Shown one piece after another: positions 17,153 through 25,710 of a stretch of DNA of 64,000 nucleotides. Source of the DNA: Actinomycetospora sp. NBRC 106378. GTDB lineage: Bacteria > Actinomycetota > Actinomycetes > Mycobacteriales > Pseudonocardiaceae. Both the position numbers and the translations under genes were made by a program. Location of the stretch: positions 248,001-312,000 of the forward strand of contig NZ_BSTT01000005.1 in the NCBI RefSeq assembly GCF_030269685.1. Reading direction: 5' to 3'. How positions within the stretch are numbered: the stretch's first letter is position 1; each line of letters begins with the position of its first letter. The notes below the pieces were generated by a model. The model had not been told where the DNA came from. It worked only from the letters and a program-made list of their open reading frames with translations, and searched no databases.

Positions 17153-18519
17153 TGGACGGCTACGGACCGGCGCTCGACGCGGCCCGCGCGTTCGCCGACC
17201 GGTGGCTCGACTCGCTGCCCACCCGTCCGGTCGGCGTCCCGGTGGATCCCGCCGCCCTGCAGGCCGGGTTCGGCCATCTTCCCGACGACGGGCTCGGCGC
17301 GGCCGCGGTGCTCGGCGAGCTGACCGCGGCGCTCGAACCCGGCCTCGTCGCGAGCGGCGGGCCCCGGTACTTCGGGTTCGTCACCGGCGGCTCGGTGCCC
17401 GCGGCCCTCGCGGCGGACTGGGTGGTGTCGGCGACCGACCAGGACGCGGCCGTGGCGGTGATGTCACCGGGCGCGGCGGTCGTGGAGGAGGTGGCCGGGC
17501 GCTGGGCGCTCGAGCTGCTCGGCCTGCCGGTGGACGCGGCCGTCGGGTTCGCGACCGGCGCCCAGACCGCGAACATCACCTGCCTCGCCGCCGCCCGGCA
17601 CGCCCTGCTCGCCGCCCTCGGCCGGGACGTCGAGGCCGAGGGGCTGGCGGGCGCACCACCGGTCACGGTGCTCGTCGGGGCCGCGGCCCACGCGACGGTG
17701 GTGCAGGCGTTGCGCCTGCTCGGGTTCGGCGCGCGGCACGCCGTGCGGGTGGCGACCGACGCGCAGGGCCGGATGTCGCCGGCAGCGCTGGAGACGGCGC
17801 TGGCGTCGGTCATCGGGCCGGTGCTGGTGTGCGCGCAGGCCGGACAGGTGAACACGGGGGCGTGCGACCCGCTGGGGGAGATCGCGGCCGTGGTGCGCTC
17901 GGCCGGGCCGGCGTGGCTGCACGTCGACGGCGCGTTCGGGCTGTGGGCGGCCGCCTCCCCGTCCCGGCGGCACCTGGTCGCCGGGGCGGAGCACGCCGAC
18001 TCGTGGGCGGTCGACGGGCACAAGTGGCTGAACGTGCCCTACGACGCGGCGCTCGCCGTCGTCCGCGACCGGGCCGCCCTGACCACGGCCATGTCGGTGT
18101 CCGCGCCCTACCTGCCCCTCGGGGAGCTCGACCCCTCCACCCGCACCCTGGAGAACTCCCGCCGGCCCCGCGGGATACCGGTGTGGGCGGCGCTGCGCGC
18201 CCTGGGCCGCACCGGGGTGGCCGACCTCGTCGACCGGTGCTGCGACCTCGCCGTCCGCGCGGCCGACCGGTTCGCGGCGGGCGGGGTGGACGTCCTCAAC
18301 GACGTGGTGCTCAACCAGGTCCTGCTGCGCGTGCCCGGGGTCGACGTCGCCGACCTCGCACGGGCGGTCGCGGCGGACGGCACCTGCTGGGTCGGCACCA
18401 CCGTGTGGGACGGCGCGCCGGCGCTGCGGTTCTCGGTGTCGAACTGGTCGACGACGGCCCAGGACGTCGAGGTCTCGGTCGACCGCATCCTCGCCCTGCG
18501 GGACGCGCTCGCTCGGTGA
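17152..18519 (+). CDS. PLP-dependent group II amino-acid decarboxylase
   Basis: Pyridoxal-phosphate enzyme of 455 residues in the aromatic-amino-acid/glutamate decarboxylase family. It has SGGPRYFGFVTGGSVPAALAAD, the GFATGAQTANI segment, the PLP-binding Asp in HVDGAFGLWA and the Schiff-base lysine in VDGHKWLN near residue 290, then NVPYD. Substrate cannot be assigned from sequence. The start overlaps the glnE stop by one base (TGATG), so it is probably translated from the glnE message. It converges on the Uma2 gene with 4 bp between stops. Confidence 0.85.
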   Translation: MDGYGPALDAARAFADRWLDSLPTRPVGVPVDPAALQAGFGHLPDDGLGAAAVLGELTAALEPGLVASGGPRYFGFVTGGSVPAALAADWVVSATDQDAAVAVMSPGAAVVEEVAGRWALELLGLPVDAAVGFATGAQTANITCLAAARHALLAALGRDVEAEGLAGAPPVTVLVGAAAHATVVQALRLLGFGARHAVRVATDAQGRMSPAALETALASVIGPVLVCAQAGQVNTGACDPLGEIAAVVRSAGPAWLHVDGAFGLWAAASPSRRHLVAGAEHADSWAVDGHKWLNVPYDAALAVVRDRAALTTAMSVSAPYLPLGELDPSTRTLENSRRPRGIPVWAALRALGRTGVADLVDRCCDLAVRAADRFAAGGVDVLNDVVLNQVLLRVPGVDVADLARAVAADGTCWVGTTVWDGAPALRFSVSNWSTTAQDVEVSVDRILALRDALAR

Positions 18520-18523
18520 CCGT

Positions 18524-19087
18524 TCAGCGGGCCAGGTGCGGCAGGTCGAGCGTCGCGTGGAACGGCTCGGCCAGCTCGACGACGGGTCCGCGCGCGACCT
18601 CGCGGTAGGCGCCGTCGACGAGTTCGTGCAGGTGCCCGACCGGGCCCTCCTGCTCCACTCGCAGGTACCAGCGGATGCCGGCCTCGGCGTAGAGACGGGG
18701 CTTGAGCATGCGGTCGTACGCGGCGTTCCCCGGGCTCACCACCTCGATGACGAGCACGGCGAGCGATGCATCGTCGATCATGGCATCGAGGTCCGTGGTG
18801 CCCGCGACGAGCGCCACGTCCGGGATCAGGACACGGTCAGGAGCCAACCGCAGGTTGGGCTCCGTGAGGACCCGCTGCTCGGGCGGAGCCGCCGCGTCCA
18901 GCACGGCGCACAGCCGGAAGATCAGCACTCCGTGTCGGGGCCGTCCCGAGGGACTCATCACGAGGGCACCGTCGACGAGCTCGACGTTCGGACTCTCCGG
19001 AAGCGCGAGCCAGTCCCGCTCGGTCCAGGGCTCGGAGTGGTGGAGGAAGCCGGGGGCCTCCTCCTCCTCCTGCTGCGGTGCGGCCAC
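18524..19087 (-). CDS. Uma2-family (DUF820) putative restriction-endonuclease-fold protein
   Basis: A 187-residue Uma2 protein: TERDWLALPE, YELVDG-type ELVDGALVMSPSG, PNLRL-DRVLIPDVALV and VLVIEVVSPGNAAYDR-KPRLYAEAGIRWYLRV. The PD-(D/E)XK residues (Glu of ELVDG, Asp of PDV, Glu of VIEV) are present, so a nuclease fold is likely. Uma2 genes are scattered in many bacteria without known partners, and no restriction or defence neighbour occurs here. Confidence 0.8.
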   Translation of the reverse strand: MAAPQQEEEEAPGFLHHSEPWTERDWLALPESPNVELVDGALVMSPSGRPRHGVLIFRLCAVLDAAAPPEQRVLTEPNLRLAPDRVLIPDVALVAGTTDLDAMIDDASLAVLVIEVVSPGNAAYDRMLKPRLYAEAGIRWYLRVEQEGPVGHLHELVDGAYREVARGPVVELAEPFHATLDLPHLAR

Positions 19088-19177
19088 GGTGCGCCTCCCT
19101 CACTGCGGGTGGTCCGTGCCGGTCATGGTCGCACCCTCGCAGCGACCCCCGACAGTCTCGTGGGACCCGGACGCGCG

Positions 19178-19211
19178 GACGGGCCGCCCGGCAGCAGCCG
19201 GACGGCCCGTC
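19178..19211 (-). terminator. Hairpin terminator after the serine protease gene
   Basis: GACGGGCCG and CGGCCCGTC flank an inner CCGG/CCGG pairing and short loop, 27 bp past the stop of the serine protease gene. The remainder of 19088-19237 has no supported gene. Confidence 0.7.
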
Positions 19212-19237
19212 GTCGTGCGGGGTGGATCAGCGGTGGA

Positions 19238-20896
19238 TCAGGCGAGCCCCACCCCGCAGCCGCCGCAGAAGCGGGCGCCGGCGGCGCGGGCGGCGCCGCA
19301 GTTCGGGCAGTGGCCCGGCCCGCTGTGGTGCTCGACCGCGGGTGCCGCCGGGACCTCCGTGGCCGGCGTCGGGAAGCCCGACGGCGGGGTCGCGAGGGCG
19401 ACGGCCGGGGCCTCCGGGGCGGCTGCAGGTGCCTCGTGCCGCGGGGCGGTGGGGGCAGCCGGGGCGGTCGGGGCGACCGGCGCCGGGAACCCGACGGGCG
19501 GCGAGGCGGGCGCGGCCGGCATCGGGCCGGACTGGCCGAACGGGGCGGCACCGAAGCCGGCGGGTGCCTGCTGGGGGACCTGCGGGCCGTACTGCTGGTA
19601 CTGCTGCTGGTACTGCGGCGTGGCCGCGGGGTTCTGCTGCAGCGGCACCTGGTAGCCGGCCGGCAGCCCGAAGCCGGGCTGGGTCAGGTCGACCGGACCG
19701 GCGGCGACGGGAGCCCGACGACGGCGGACCACGAGGGCGACGACGCCGCCGCCGAGCGCCAGCACGAGGAGCGTGCCGCCACCGATCAGACCCCAGCCGA
19801 GCAGGCCCAGGCCCGTGTCACCGAACTGGTCGTGCGCCTGCACGGCCCGGTTCTTGTAGTCCACGACGGCCTTGTTGCCCGGGGCGACCGCGAGGACCTG
19901 GTCGAACTGCTCGATCGCGTCGGAGTAGTAGCCCTGGTAGTAGAGGTCCAGACCGTTCCGGTAGGCGGTGTCGACGGGGCTCGGGGCGTTGGGGACGCCG
20001 TTGCGGGCCATCATCTCGGCGATCCGGGAGGACGGGGCGATGAAGTTGAACGAGTTGCCGCCGTCACCGGTGGCCTGGCTGTTGATGCCGATGACCTGGC
20101 CCTGCTGGTTGACCGTGGGGCCGCCGCTCATGCCGTGGCCCATCTCGGTGGTCACCTCGGTGTAGGAGATGCCGTCCTGGGTCTGCTGGGAGCTGACCGC
20201 GCCCTCCTTCCAGGTGGGCGTCATGCTCGGGTCCATGGCGTCGTCCCGGGCGCCGGGGTAGCCCATCGACATCACCGGGGTGCCGGTCGGCGCCGGGCCG
20301 CCCGGGGCCACCTCGACGCTGATCATGTTGTGGCCGTCCACCTTGAGCAGGGCCGTGTCGCCCTTGTTGTAGGCCTGGTAGTCGACGACCTTGGCGTCCA
20401 TCGGCTTGTCGCCGGGGTTGGCGGTGGCGGGCAGCACCTGGACGGTGATGGCCGGCGCGGAGTTCCCGGTGCCGTCGACGAAGACGAAGTCCTGCAGGTA
20501 GGTGTACATCGCGTTGGCGTCGTAGCCCGCGGCGCCGTACTCGTTGGCGACCGTGATGCGGGCCTGCATGGCCATCATGGCCGGGTCCACGCAGTGGCCG
20601 GCGGTGGCGATCCAGCCGTCGGAGGAGACGGTGAAGCCGGTGCAGCCGACCGAGAAGGCGTCGACGCGGGCGTACTCACCGGTGTTCGGGTTGACGAGGA
20701 GGCCCTGCGCCGAGGTGATCTGGAGGCGGTCGACGGCGGGGATCACCTCGCCGCTGACCCGCTCCGCGATCGGTGCCCGGGTCGGATCGGGGCCACCCCC
20801 GCCATCCTGGGCCAGGGCTGGGGGTGCGGTGGCGAGCAGCGCGGCGCCGGCGACGGCGACGGTGGCGAGTGCGGACTTCCAGGACGGACGACGCAT
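19238..20896 (-). CDS. Membrane-anchored trypsin-like serine protease with C-terminal zinc ribbon
   Basis: A 552-residue protein with a signal peptide (residues 1-31, ending PPALAQ), an extracytoplasmic trypsin-like domain with His of TAGHC (about 101), Asp of GDTALL (about 180) and Ser of GMSGGP (about 260, where most homologues have GDSGGP), and a helical region near 310-345. One membrane helix follows (about 365-390, LGWGLIGGGTLLVLALGGGVV), then a basic stop-transfer RRRR, a Gln/Pro/Ala-rich cytosolic region and a zinc ribbon CPNCG-n-CGGCG at the end. ATG at 20896 has a GAGGAG site. An envelope-stress or signalling role is possible but inferred. Confidence 0.8.
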   Translation of the reverse strand: MRRPSWKSALATVAVAGAALLATAPPALAQDGGGGPDPTRAPIAERVSGEVIPAVDRLQITSAQGLLVNPNTGEYARVDAFSVGCTGFTVSSDGWIATAGHCVDPAMMAMQARITVANEYGAAGYDANAMYTYLQDFVFVDGTGNSAPAITVQVLPATANPGDKPMDAKVVDYQAYNKGDTALLKVDGHNMISVEVAPGGPAPTGTPVMSMGYPGARDDAMDPSMTPTWKEGAVSSQQTQDGISYTEVTTEMGHGMSGGPTVNQQGQVIGINSQATGDGGNSFNFIAPSSRIAEMMARNGVPNAPSPVDTAYRNGLDLYYQGYYSDAIEQFDQVLAVAPGNKAVVDYKNRAVQAHDQFGDTGLGLLGWGLIGGGTLLVLALGGGVVALVVRRRRAPVAAGPVDLTQPGFGLPAGYQVPLQQNPAATPQYQQQYQQYGPQVPQQAPAGFGAAPFGQSGPMPAAPASPPVGFPAPVAPTAPAAPTAPRHEAPAAAPEAPAVALATPPSGFPTPATEVPAAPAVEHHSGPGHCPNCGAARAAGARFCGGCGVGLA

Positions 20897-21136
20897 GACG
20901 AGCTCCTCACACTGAGTGACTTCTTCTGGTCCGGTGAGCGAGTGCTTCACCTGTGTGGACCGCCATAGAGTCACACAGCGTGCGTATCAGGGCAAGAGTT
21001 CGACGGCCAGTTCGCGGATTTATGTCGAAGATTGACAGTTCTCGCGGCTGATGGTCACGCTCCGTCGATCGCTACGCCGGGTGATGTGGGCGGGTCGGCT
21101 GGCGCGAGGACGGGGCCACAAGTCATCATCGAACAC
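20897..21136. other. Divergent intergenic region
   Basis: About 240 bp between the divergent serine protease and hypothetical genes. It is less GC-rich than its surroundings around 21010-21035 (GATTTATGTCGAAGATTGAC) and probably holds both promoters. Earlier in-frame starts of the downstream gene (GTG 21086, TTG 21032) fall here. Confidence 0.35.
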
Positions 21137-21457
21137 GTGTTCGAGGAGCGTGGGCCGGCGCAGCGGCGGAACGACCGCTCGGGCGCCCTGCAGCGCACGG
21201 AGGTGCGTCGGGTCTGGGTCGACCTCGCCGTGGCCTACCCGCGGCCGACCGGCCGGCCGCCCCGGGCGGTGCCCGACGGGGTCGACCTCCAGAGCCGCGT
21301 CCCGGGCGAGCTCCTCGGGTGGCGCCGGACCACGACGGGGGAGTGGGTCGGCTGGGTCTGCGTGCCCATCAGCCAGGGTGAGGAGATCCGGTACGTCTAC
21401 CAGTACGTGGCCGCCGCGGCGCTCTCCCCGCGGGAGGACCTGCGGGACCGGCGGTAG
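21137..21457 (+). CDS. Conserved hypothetical actinobacterial protein
   Basis: A soluble protein of about 106 residues without recognised domain. The part that looks conserved is VWVDLAVAYPRPTGRPP, VPDGVDLQSRVPGELLGWRR, GEWVGWVCVPI and IRYVYQYVAAAAL. GTG at 21137 is one choice; GTG 21086 and TTG 21032 are also in frame. It precedes the terminator it shares with glnA1. Confidence 0.45.
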   Translation: MFEERGPAQRRNDRSGALQRTEVRRVWVDLAVAYPRPTGRPPRAVPDGVDLQSRVPGELLGWRRTTTGEWVGWVCVPISQGEEIRYVYQYVAAAALSPREDLRDRR

Positions 21458-21500
21458 GACCAGGCACCGACCCGTCGTCGGGAACGGCCGGACAACGCAG

Positions 21501-21534
21501 AACGGCCCGGCCCCCGCGCGGGGACCGGGCCGTT
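21501..21534. terminator. Bidirectional hairpin terminator
   Basis: AACGGCCCGG and CCGGGCCGTT form a 10-bp stem with further inner CCCCGCG/GGGG pairing, between the converging hypothetical gene and glnA1. Confidence 0.75.
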
Positions 21535-21550
21535 CCGTGCGGCTGCCGGA

Positions 21551-22972
21551 TCAGCAGTTGTAGTACAGCTCGAACTCGTACGGGTGCGGGCGCAGCCGCA
21601 GGCCCGTGACGTCGTCGCGCTTGAGCTCGATCCACTTCTCGATCAGGTCGGACGTGAACACGCCGCCCTCGAGCAGGTAGTCGTGGTCGGCCTCGAGGTT
21701 GTTCACCGCGGCGTCGAGGCTGGCCGGCACCTGCGCGATGTTGGCGGCCTCCTCCGGCGGGAGCTCGTAGAGGTCCTTGTCGACCGGCGTCGGCGGCTCG
21801 ATCTTGTTCCGGATGCCGTCGAGGCCCGCCATCATCATGGCCGCGAACGACAGGTACGGGTTGCCCGACGAGTCGGGGCAGCGGAACTCGAGGCGCTTGG
21901 CCTTCGGGTTGTTGCCCGTGATCGGGATGCGCACACAGGCGGAGCGGTTGCGGTTCGAGTAGACCAGGTTGATCGGGGCCTCGAAGCCGGGCACCAGGCG
22001 GTGGTACGAGTTCGCCGTGGCGTTGGTGAACGCCACGAGCGACGGCGCGTGGTGCAGGATGCCGCCGATGTAGTGGCGGGCGAGGTCCGAGAGCCCGGCG
22101 TAGCCGTTCTCGTCGTAGAACAGCGGCTCGCCACCCTTGAACAGCGACTGGTGGCAGTGCATGCCCGAGCCGTTGTCGCCGGCGATCGGCTTCGGCATGA
22201 AGGTGACGGTCTTGCCCGCCTGCCACGCCGTGTTCTTGACGATGTACTTGAACAGCTGCAGGTCGTCCGCGGCGTGCAGCAGCGTGTTGAACTTGTAGTT
22301 GATCTCGGCCTGGCCGCCGGTGCCGACCTCGTGGTGCAGCTTCTCCAGCTCGAAGCCGGAGTTGGTGAGGTTGGTGCCGATGGCGGCGCGCAGGTCCGAG
22401 GTCTGGTCGGTCGGCTCGACCGGGAAGTAGCCGCCCTTGGGGGCGATCTTGTAGCCCTTGTTGCCGCCCGGCTCGTCCCGCCCGGTGTTCCAGGCACCCT
22501 CGATCGAGTCGACCGCGTAGTACTGGGTCCGCATCGAGGACTCGTAGCGGACCTCGTCGAAGATGTAGAACTCGGCCTCGGGGCCGAAGAAGCAGGTGTC
22601 GGCGACGTCGACCGTCGACAGGAAGTTCTCCGCCTTGCGGGCCACGTTGCGCGGGTCGCGGCTGTAGGCCTCGAGCGTCAGCGGGTCGTGGACGAAGAAG
22701 TTGATGTTCAGGGTCTTCTGGGCCCGGAACGGGTCGATGCGCGACGTCGCGACGTCGGGCAGCAGCGTCATGTCCGACTCGTTGATGGTCTGGAACCCGG
22801 TGACCGACGACCCGTCGAACGCGAGGCCGTCCTCGAACACGGCGTCGCCGAACTCCGAGGCGGGCACGGTGAAGTGCTGCATCTGGCCGGGGAGGTCGCA
22901 GAACCGGACGTCGACGTACTGCACCCCCTCGTCGGAGATGTACTTGAAGACCTCGTCCTTGTTGCTGAACAC
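21551..22972 (-). CDS. glnA1: Glutamine synthetase type I, adenylylation-regulated
   Basis: Main assimilatory glutamine synthetase, 473 residues from GTG 22972, about the size recalled for M. tuberculosis GlnA1 (478). It has [50 protein letters not shown], the metal ligands in [10 protein letters not shown] and [20 protein letters not shown] near residue 393 contains the Tyr modified by GlnE, which is encoded 4 kb away. GTG 22972 has AGAAGGAG 8 nt upstream and is preferred over an ATG at 23005. GlnR-like sites lie upstream. Confidence 0.95.
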   Translation of the reverse strand: MFSNKDEVFKYISDEGVQYVDVRFCDLPGQMQHFTVPASEFGDAVFEDGLAFDGSSVTGFQTINESDMTLLPDVATSRIDPFRAQKTLNINFFVHDPLTLEAYSRDPRNVARKAENFLSTVDVADTCFFGPEAEFYIFDEVRYESSMRTQYYAVDSIEGAWNTGRDEPGGNKGYKIAPKGGYFPVEPTDQTSDLRAAIGTNLTNSGFELEKLHHEVGTGGQAEINYKFNTLLHAADDLQLFKYIVKNTAWQAGKTVTFMPKPIAGDNGSGMHCHQSLFKGGEPLFYDENGYAGLSDLARHYIGGILHHAPSLVAFTNATANSYHRLVPGFEAPINLVYSNRNRSACVRIPITGNNPKAKRLEFRCPDSSGNPYLSFAAMMMAGLDGIRNKIEPPTPVDKDLYELPPEEAANIAQVPASLDAAVNNLEADHDYLLEGGVFTSDLIEKWIELKRDDVTGLRLRPHPYEFELYYNC

Positions 22973-23073
22973 CCTCGCTGGCTCCTTCTCTGGCACTGTC
23001 TTCACGGTCGAGCCACCCCGCCCGGCCGGGATCGCATCACCGTTTCAGGTGAACCGGACGCTAGGCGGCGGAG

Positions 23074-23112
23074 GTTTCTCGCGGGTCGCACCGGTGTTTC
23101 GCAGCAGTTAAC
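23074..23112 (-). promoter_or_regulatory. GlnR-like box(es) upstream of glnA1
   Basis: On the minus strand, TTAAC-n6-GAAAC (23096-23112) matches the actinobacterial GlnR box, and two more GAAAC half-sites lie at 23074-23078 and 23042-23046. The position 70-140 bp before the start suits an activator. Inference from consensus only. Confidence 0.5.
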
Positions 23113-23206
23113 GGGCTCGCGTCACACACGGGCCCGGGGGCTCAGGGGTGATCCTGGCGACGCTGCCGTGACGCACCCCGACGGTGCGGCACCGTAGCCT
23201 GTCAGA

Positions 23207-23770
23207 GTGTCGTGGTTTCGTGAATGGCTCACCGACGACGGGCCTGATCGGGCGTCGAGTGGTGGTCCGGAAGGTCGCGATCGGGCGGTTCGCGAGTCGG
23301 CGCCGACACGAGCCGTGCCGAAGGCTGGGCCGAACGGGCGTCCCACGTCGGTGCGCGGCGCCACGCGGGGCCCCGAACCCGACGACGGGTACCCGGGCCG
23401 TGACCTCGGCCTCCCCGAATCGGGCCCGGGGTCGGCGGCGAGCCCTCCGGCGCGCCTGGGTCAGTTCCTGCTCGACCTGCTGATCGGTGGCGTCGTGGCC
23501 TCCGCGATCAGCTTCCCGGCGCCGCCGACGCTCAGCCTCGTGGTGTGGGCGGTGCTCGTGACGGTCCCGGTGGCGGTCATCGGGCAGACGCCCGCCATGG
23601 TGCTCACCGGCATGCGGGTGCTGCGCACCGACGGCGCCGACCGGGTGGGGCCGTGGGCGCTGGCCCGGAGCGCGTCCCTGTTCTTCGTGGTGCCCGCGGC
23701 GATCATGGACCGCGACGGCCGGGGCCTGCACGACCGGGTCAGCCGCACCGTGGTGGTGCGCTCGCGCTGA
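23207..23770 (+). CDS. RDD-family membrane protein
   Basis: A 187-residue protein with a polar, disordered N-terminal half and a C-terminal RDD domain. The usual Arg-Asp-Asp start is degenerate: ARLGQFLLDLLIGGVVASAI, then VVWAVLVTVPVAVIGQTPAMVLTGMRVLR and LARSASLFFVVPAAIMDRDGRGLHDRVSRTVVV. GTG 23207 is supported by a TAGCCT -10 six bases upstream. RDD proteins are often linked to ion transport, but the function is uncertain. An equivalent gene lies next to glnA1 in mycobacteria. Confidence 0.8.
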   Translation: MSWFREWLTDDGPDRASSGGPEGRDRAVRESAPTRAVPKAGPNGRPTSVRGATRGPEPDDGYPGRDLGLPESGPGSAASPPARLGQFLLDLLIGGVVASAISFPAPPTLSLVVWAVLVTVPVAVIGQTPAMVLTGMRVLRTDGADRVGPWALARSASLFFVVPAAIMDRDGRGLHDRVSRTVVVRSR

Positions 23771-23783
23771 GGCACCCGGTCAC

Positions 23784-23838
23784 GAGGGGCACGTGAGGCA
23801 GCGCCGGAGGGCGGACGGGCCTGCCTGGCGTGCGCCTC
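23784..23838. repeat. Family E hairpin, solitary copy E1
   Basis: GAGGGGCACGTGAGGCAG and CTGCCTGGCGTGCGCCTC pair at 15 of 18 positions around a 19-nt loop, between the converging RDD and DUF4191 genes. It belongs to the family expanded at 50.5-51.2 kb. Confidence 0.8.
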
Positions 23839-23874
23839 GCGGAAGGCAGGGCCGCACCCGTCGTCGGGAACCGG

Positions 23875-24618
23875 TCAGCGACGGCGGACCGTGCGCTGCA
23901 TCCCCTTCATCTGCGCACCCTTGGGCACCGGGCCCTTGGGCATCGCGGGTCCGCCGCGGCCGGCGATGGCCGCGAGCCGCTTCTCGATGGTGTCCATCTG
24001 CGTGCGGTCGATGTTGCGGGGGAGCTTGGCCATGTGGCGCTGCAGCTTCGAGAGCTCCACCTCGCCCTCGGCGTTGCCGACCGCGACCTCGTAGATCGGC
24101 ACCTGACCGGCGACGCGCGAGACCTTCTTCTTCTCCTGCGCGAGCAGGCCCTTCGTCCGGTGCGAGGCGCCCTCGGCCACGAGGACGACGCCCGGCCGGC
24201 CGATCACCCGGTGCACGACGTCGAGCTGCGTGGTCCCCGCGACGGCCTGCGTGACCCGCCACGGACCGCGCATGTTGTCCAGCGCCCACCCGGCGGCCCC
24301 GGGCTGCCCGTCGGCCTTGGCGTACACGTTGTTCTGCACCCGGCGCCCGAACACGATCATCGCGACCGCGAGGCCGAGGATGACGCCGATCGGCACCAGG
24401 TACCAGGACTGCCCCAGGAGCAGCCCGATGACGAGGAAGATCAGCGCCGTCACGACCACCGCGCCGATCATCAGCGGCAGGAGGAGCTTGTCCTCCTTGC
24501 GCTGCATCTGGAAGGCCTGCCAGATCTGCGACCAGCGCTGCTTGCGGGCAGCGCGGGCAGCCTGCTTGGCGGCCTTCTTCTCTTCCTTGGTCGCCTTACC
24601 GGCAGTGCCCTTGGCCAT
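23875..24618 (-). CDS. DUF4191-domain membrane protein
   Basis: A 247-residue protein with a Lys/Ala-rich N-terminus (EEKKAAKQAARAARKQ), two membrane helices (LLLPLMIGAVVVTALIFLVIG and YLVPIGVILGLAVAMIVF), and a cytosolic DUF4191 region with AGWALDNMRGPWRVTQAVAGTTQLDVVHRVIGRPG-type sequence. It ends in a basic KGMQRTVRRR tail. It matches the position of Rv2219 next to lipA. ATG 24618 is used; ATG 24627 is also in frame. Function unknown. Confidence 0.85.
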   Translation of the reverse strand: MAKGTAGKATKEEKKAAKQAARAARKQRWSQIWQAFQMQRKEDKLLLPLMIGAVVVTALIFLVIGLLLGQSWYLVPIGVILGLAVAMIVFGRRVQNNVYAKADGQPGAAGWALDNMRGPWRVTQAVAGTTQLDVVHRVIGRPGVVLVAEGASHRTKGLLAQEKKKVSRVAGQVPIYEVAVGNAEGEVELSKLQRHMAKLPRNIDRTQMDTIEKRLAAIAGRGGPAMPKGPVPKGAQMKGMQRTVRRR

Positions 24619-24643
24619 GCCGTCCATTCTGCCGGATGGACGC

Positions 24644-25666
24644 CTACGCGCGGCGCGCGAGGACCGATCCGACCTCCTGGCGCGCCTCGCCCTCGGCGGC
24701 GAGCTCCTCCATGCCCTCGGGCAGGGCCTCGCCACGGTGGAGCTTGGCCTGGGCGTAGAGCCGCCCCGCGCGGTACGACGAGCGCACCAGCGGCCCGGCC
24801 ATGACCCCGGCGATCCCCATCTCCAGGGCGGCGTCGCGGTGGGAGACGAACTCCTCGGGCTTCACCCAGCGCTCCACCGGGTGGTGGCGCAGCGAGGGAC
24901 GGAGGTACTGGGTCAGGGTGAGCAGGTCGCACCCGGCGTCGTGCAGGTCCTGCATCGCCGCGGTGACCTCCTCGGGGGTCTCGCCCATGCCGAGGATGAG
25001 GTTGGACTTCGTGACGAGGCCGGCGGCGCGCGCCTTGCGGATCACGTCGAGCGAGCGCTCGTAGCGGAACGCCGGACGGATGCGGCGGAAGATGCGCGGC
25101 ACGGTCTCGAGGTTGTGCGCGAGCACCTCGGGGGCGGCGTCGAAGACGGGGCCGAGCTGGTCGTCCCGGTCGTCGAAGTCGGGGATCAGCAGCTCGACGC
25201 CCGTGCCCGGGTTCAGCGCGTGGACCTGGCGGACGGTCTCGGCGTAGAGCCAGGACCCGCCGTCGTCGAGGTCGTCCCGGGCGACGCCGGTGATCGTGGA
25301 GTAGCGCAGCCCCATCTGGCGCACCGACTCGGCGACCTTGCGGGGCTCGTCGCGGTCGAGCGGGGAGGGCTTCCCGGTGTCGATCTGGCAGAAGTCGCAC
25401 CGCCGGGTGCACTGCTCGCCACCGATGAGGAAGGTCGCCTCGCGGTCCTCCCAGCACTCGTAGATGTTGGGGCAGCCCGCCTCCTCGCAGACGGTGGCGA
25501 GCCCGGCGGAGCGCACCATGCCCTTGAGTTCGGAGAAGTTCGGGCCGGTCTGCACGCGCGTGCGGATCCAGTCGGGCTTGCGCTCGATGGGCGTCTGCGA
25601 GTTCCGGACCTCGAGGCGGAGCAGCTTGCGTCCGGCCGGGGCCGTGGGGTCAGCGCTCGTGGTCAC
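24644..25666 (-). CDS. lipA: Lipoyl synthase
   Basis: Radical-SAM enzyme that inserts two sulfurs into octanoyl groups on lipoyl domains; 340 residues. Both iron-sulfur sites are visible: the auxiliary cluster cysteines in [12 protein letters not shown] and the radical-SAM [17 protein letters not shown]-type ([13 protein letters not shown]), [18 protein letters not shown] and [10 protein letters not shown] follow as in the family. GTG at 25666 has TAGTCT 7 nt upstream, so it is probably leaderless. Its product acts on the E2 protein encoded at 31-33 kb. Confidence 0.96.
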   Translation of the reverse strand: MTTSADPTAPAGRKLLRLEVRNSQTPIERKPDWIRTRVQTGPNFSELKGMVRSAGLATVCEEAGCPNIYECWEDREATFLIGGEQCTRRCDFCQIDTGKPSPLDRDEPRKVAESVRQMGLRYSTITGVARDDLDDGGSWLYAETVRQVHALNPGTGVELLIPDFDDRDDQLGPVFDAAPEVLAHNLETVPRIFRRIRPAFRYERSLDVIRKARAAGLVTKSNLILGMGETPEEVTAAMQDLHDAGCDLLTLTQYLRPSLRHHPVERWVKPEEFVSHRDAALEMGIAGVMAGPLVRSSYRAGRLYAQAKLHRGEALPEGMEELAAEGEARQEVGSVLARRA

Positions 25667-25673
25667 GGGTACC

Positions 25674-25679
25674 AGACTA
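25674..25679 (-). promoter_or_regulatory. -10 element TAGTCT, leaderless start of lipA
   Basis: On the minus strand TAGTCT ends 7 nt before the GTG of lipA. A plus-strand TAGGCT at 25695 serves the divergent LLM gene. Confidence 0.45.
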
Positions 25680-25710
25680 CGCCCGCTCCCTCGTTAGGCT
25701 GATCAACGCT

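Noticed and set aside
18524-19087. Uma2 protein as part of a defence island
   Set aside because: The PD-(D/E)XK residues are present, but the neighbours are housekeeping genes and there is no methylase, ATPase or toxin partner.
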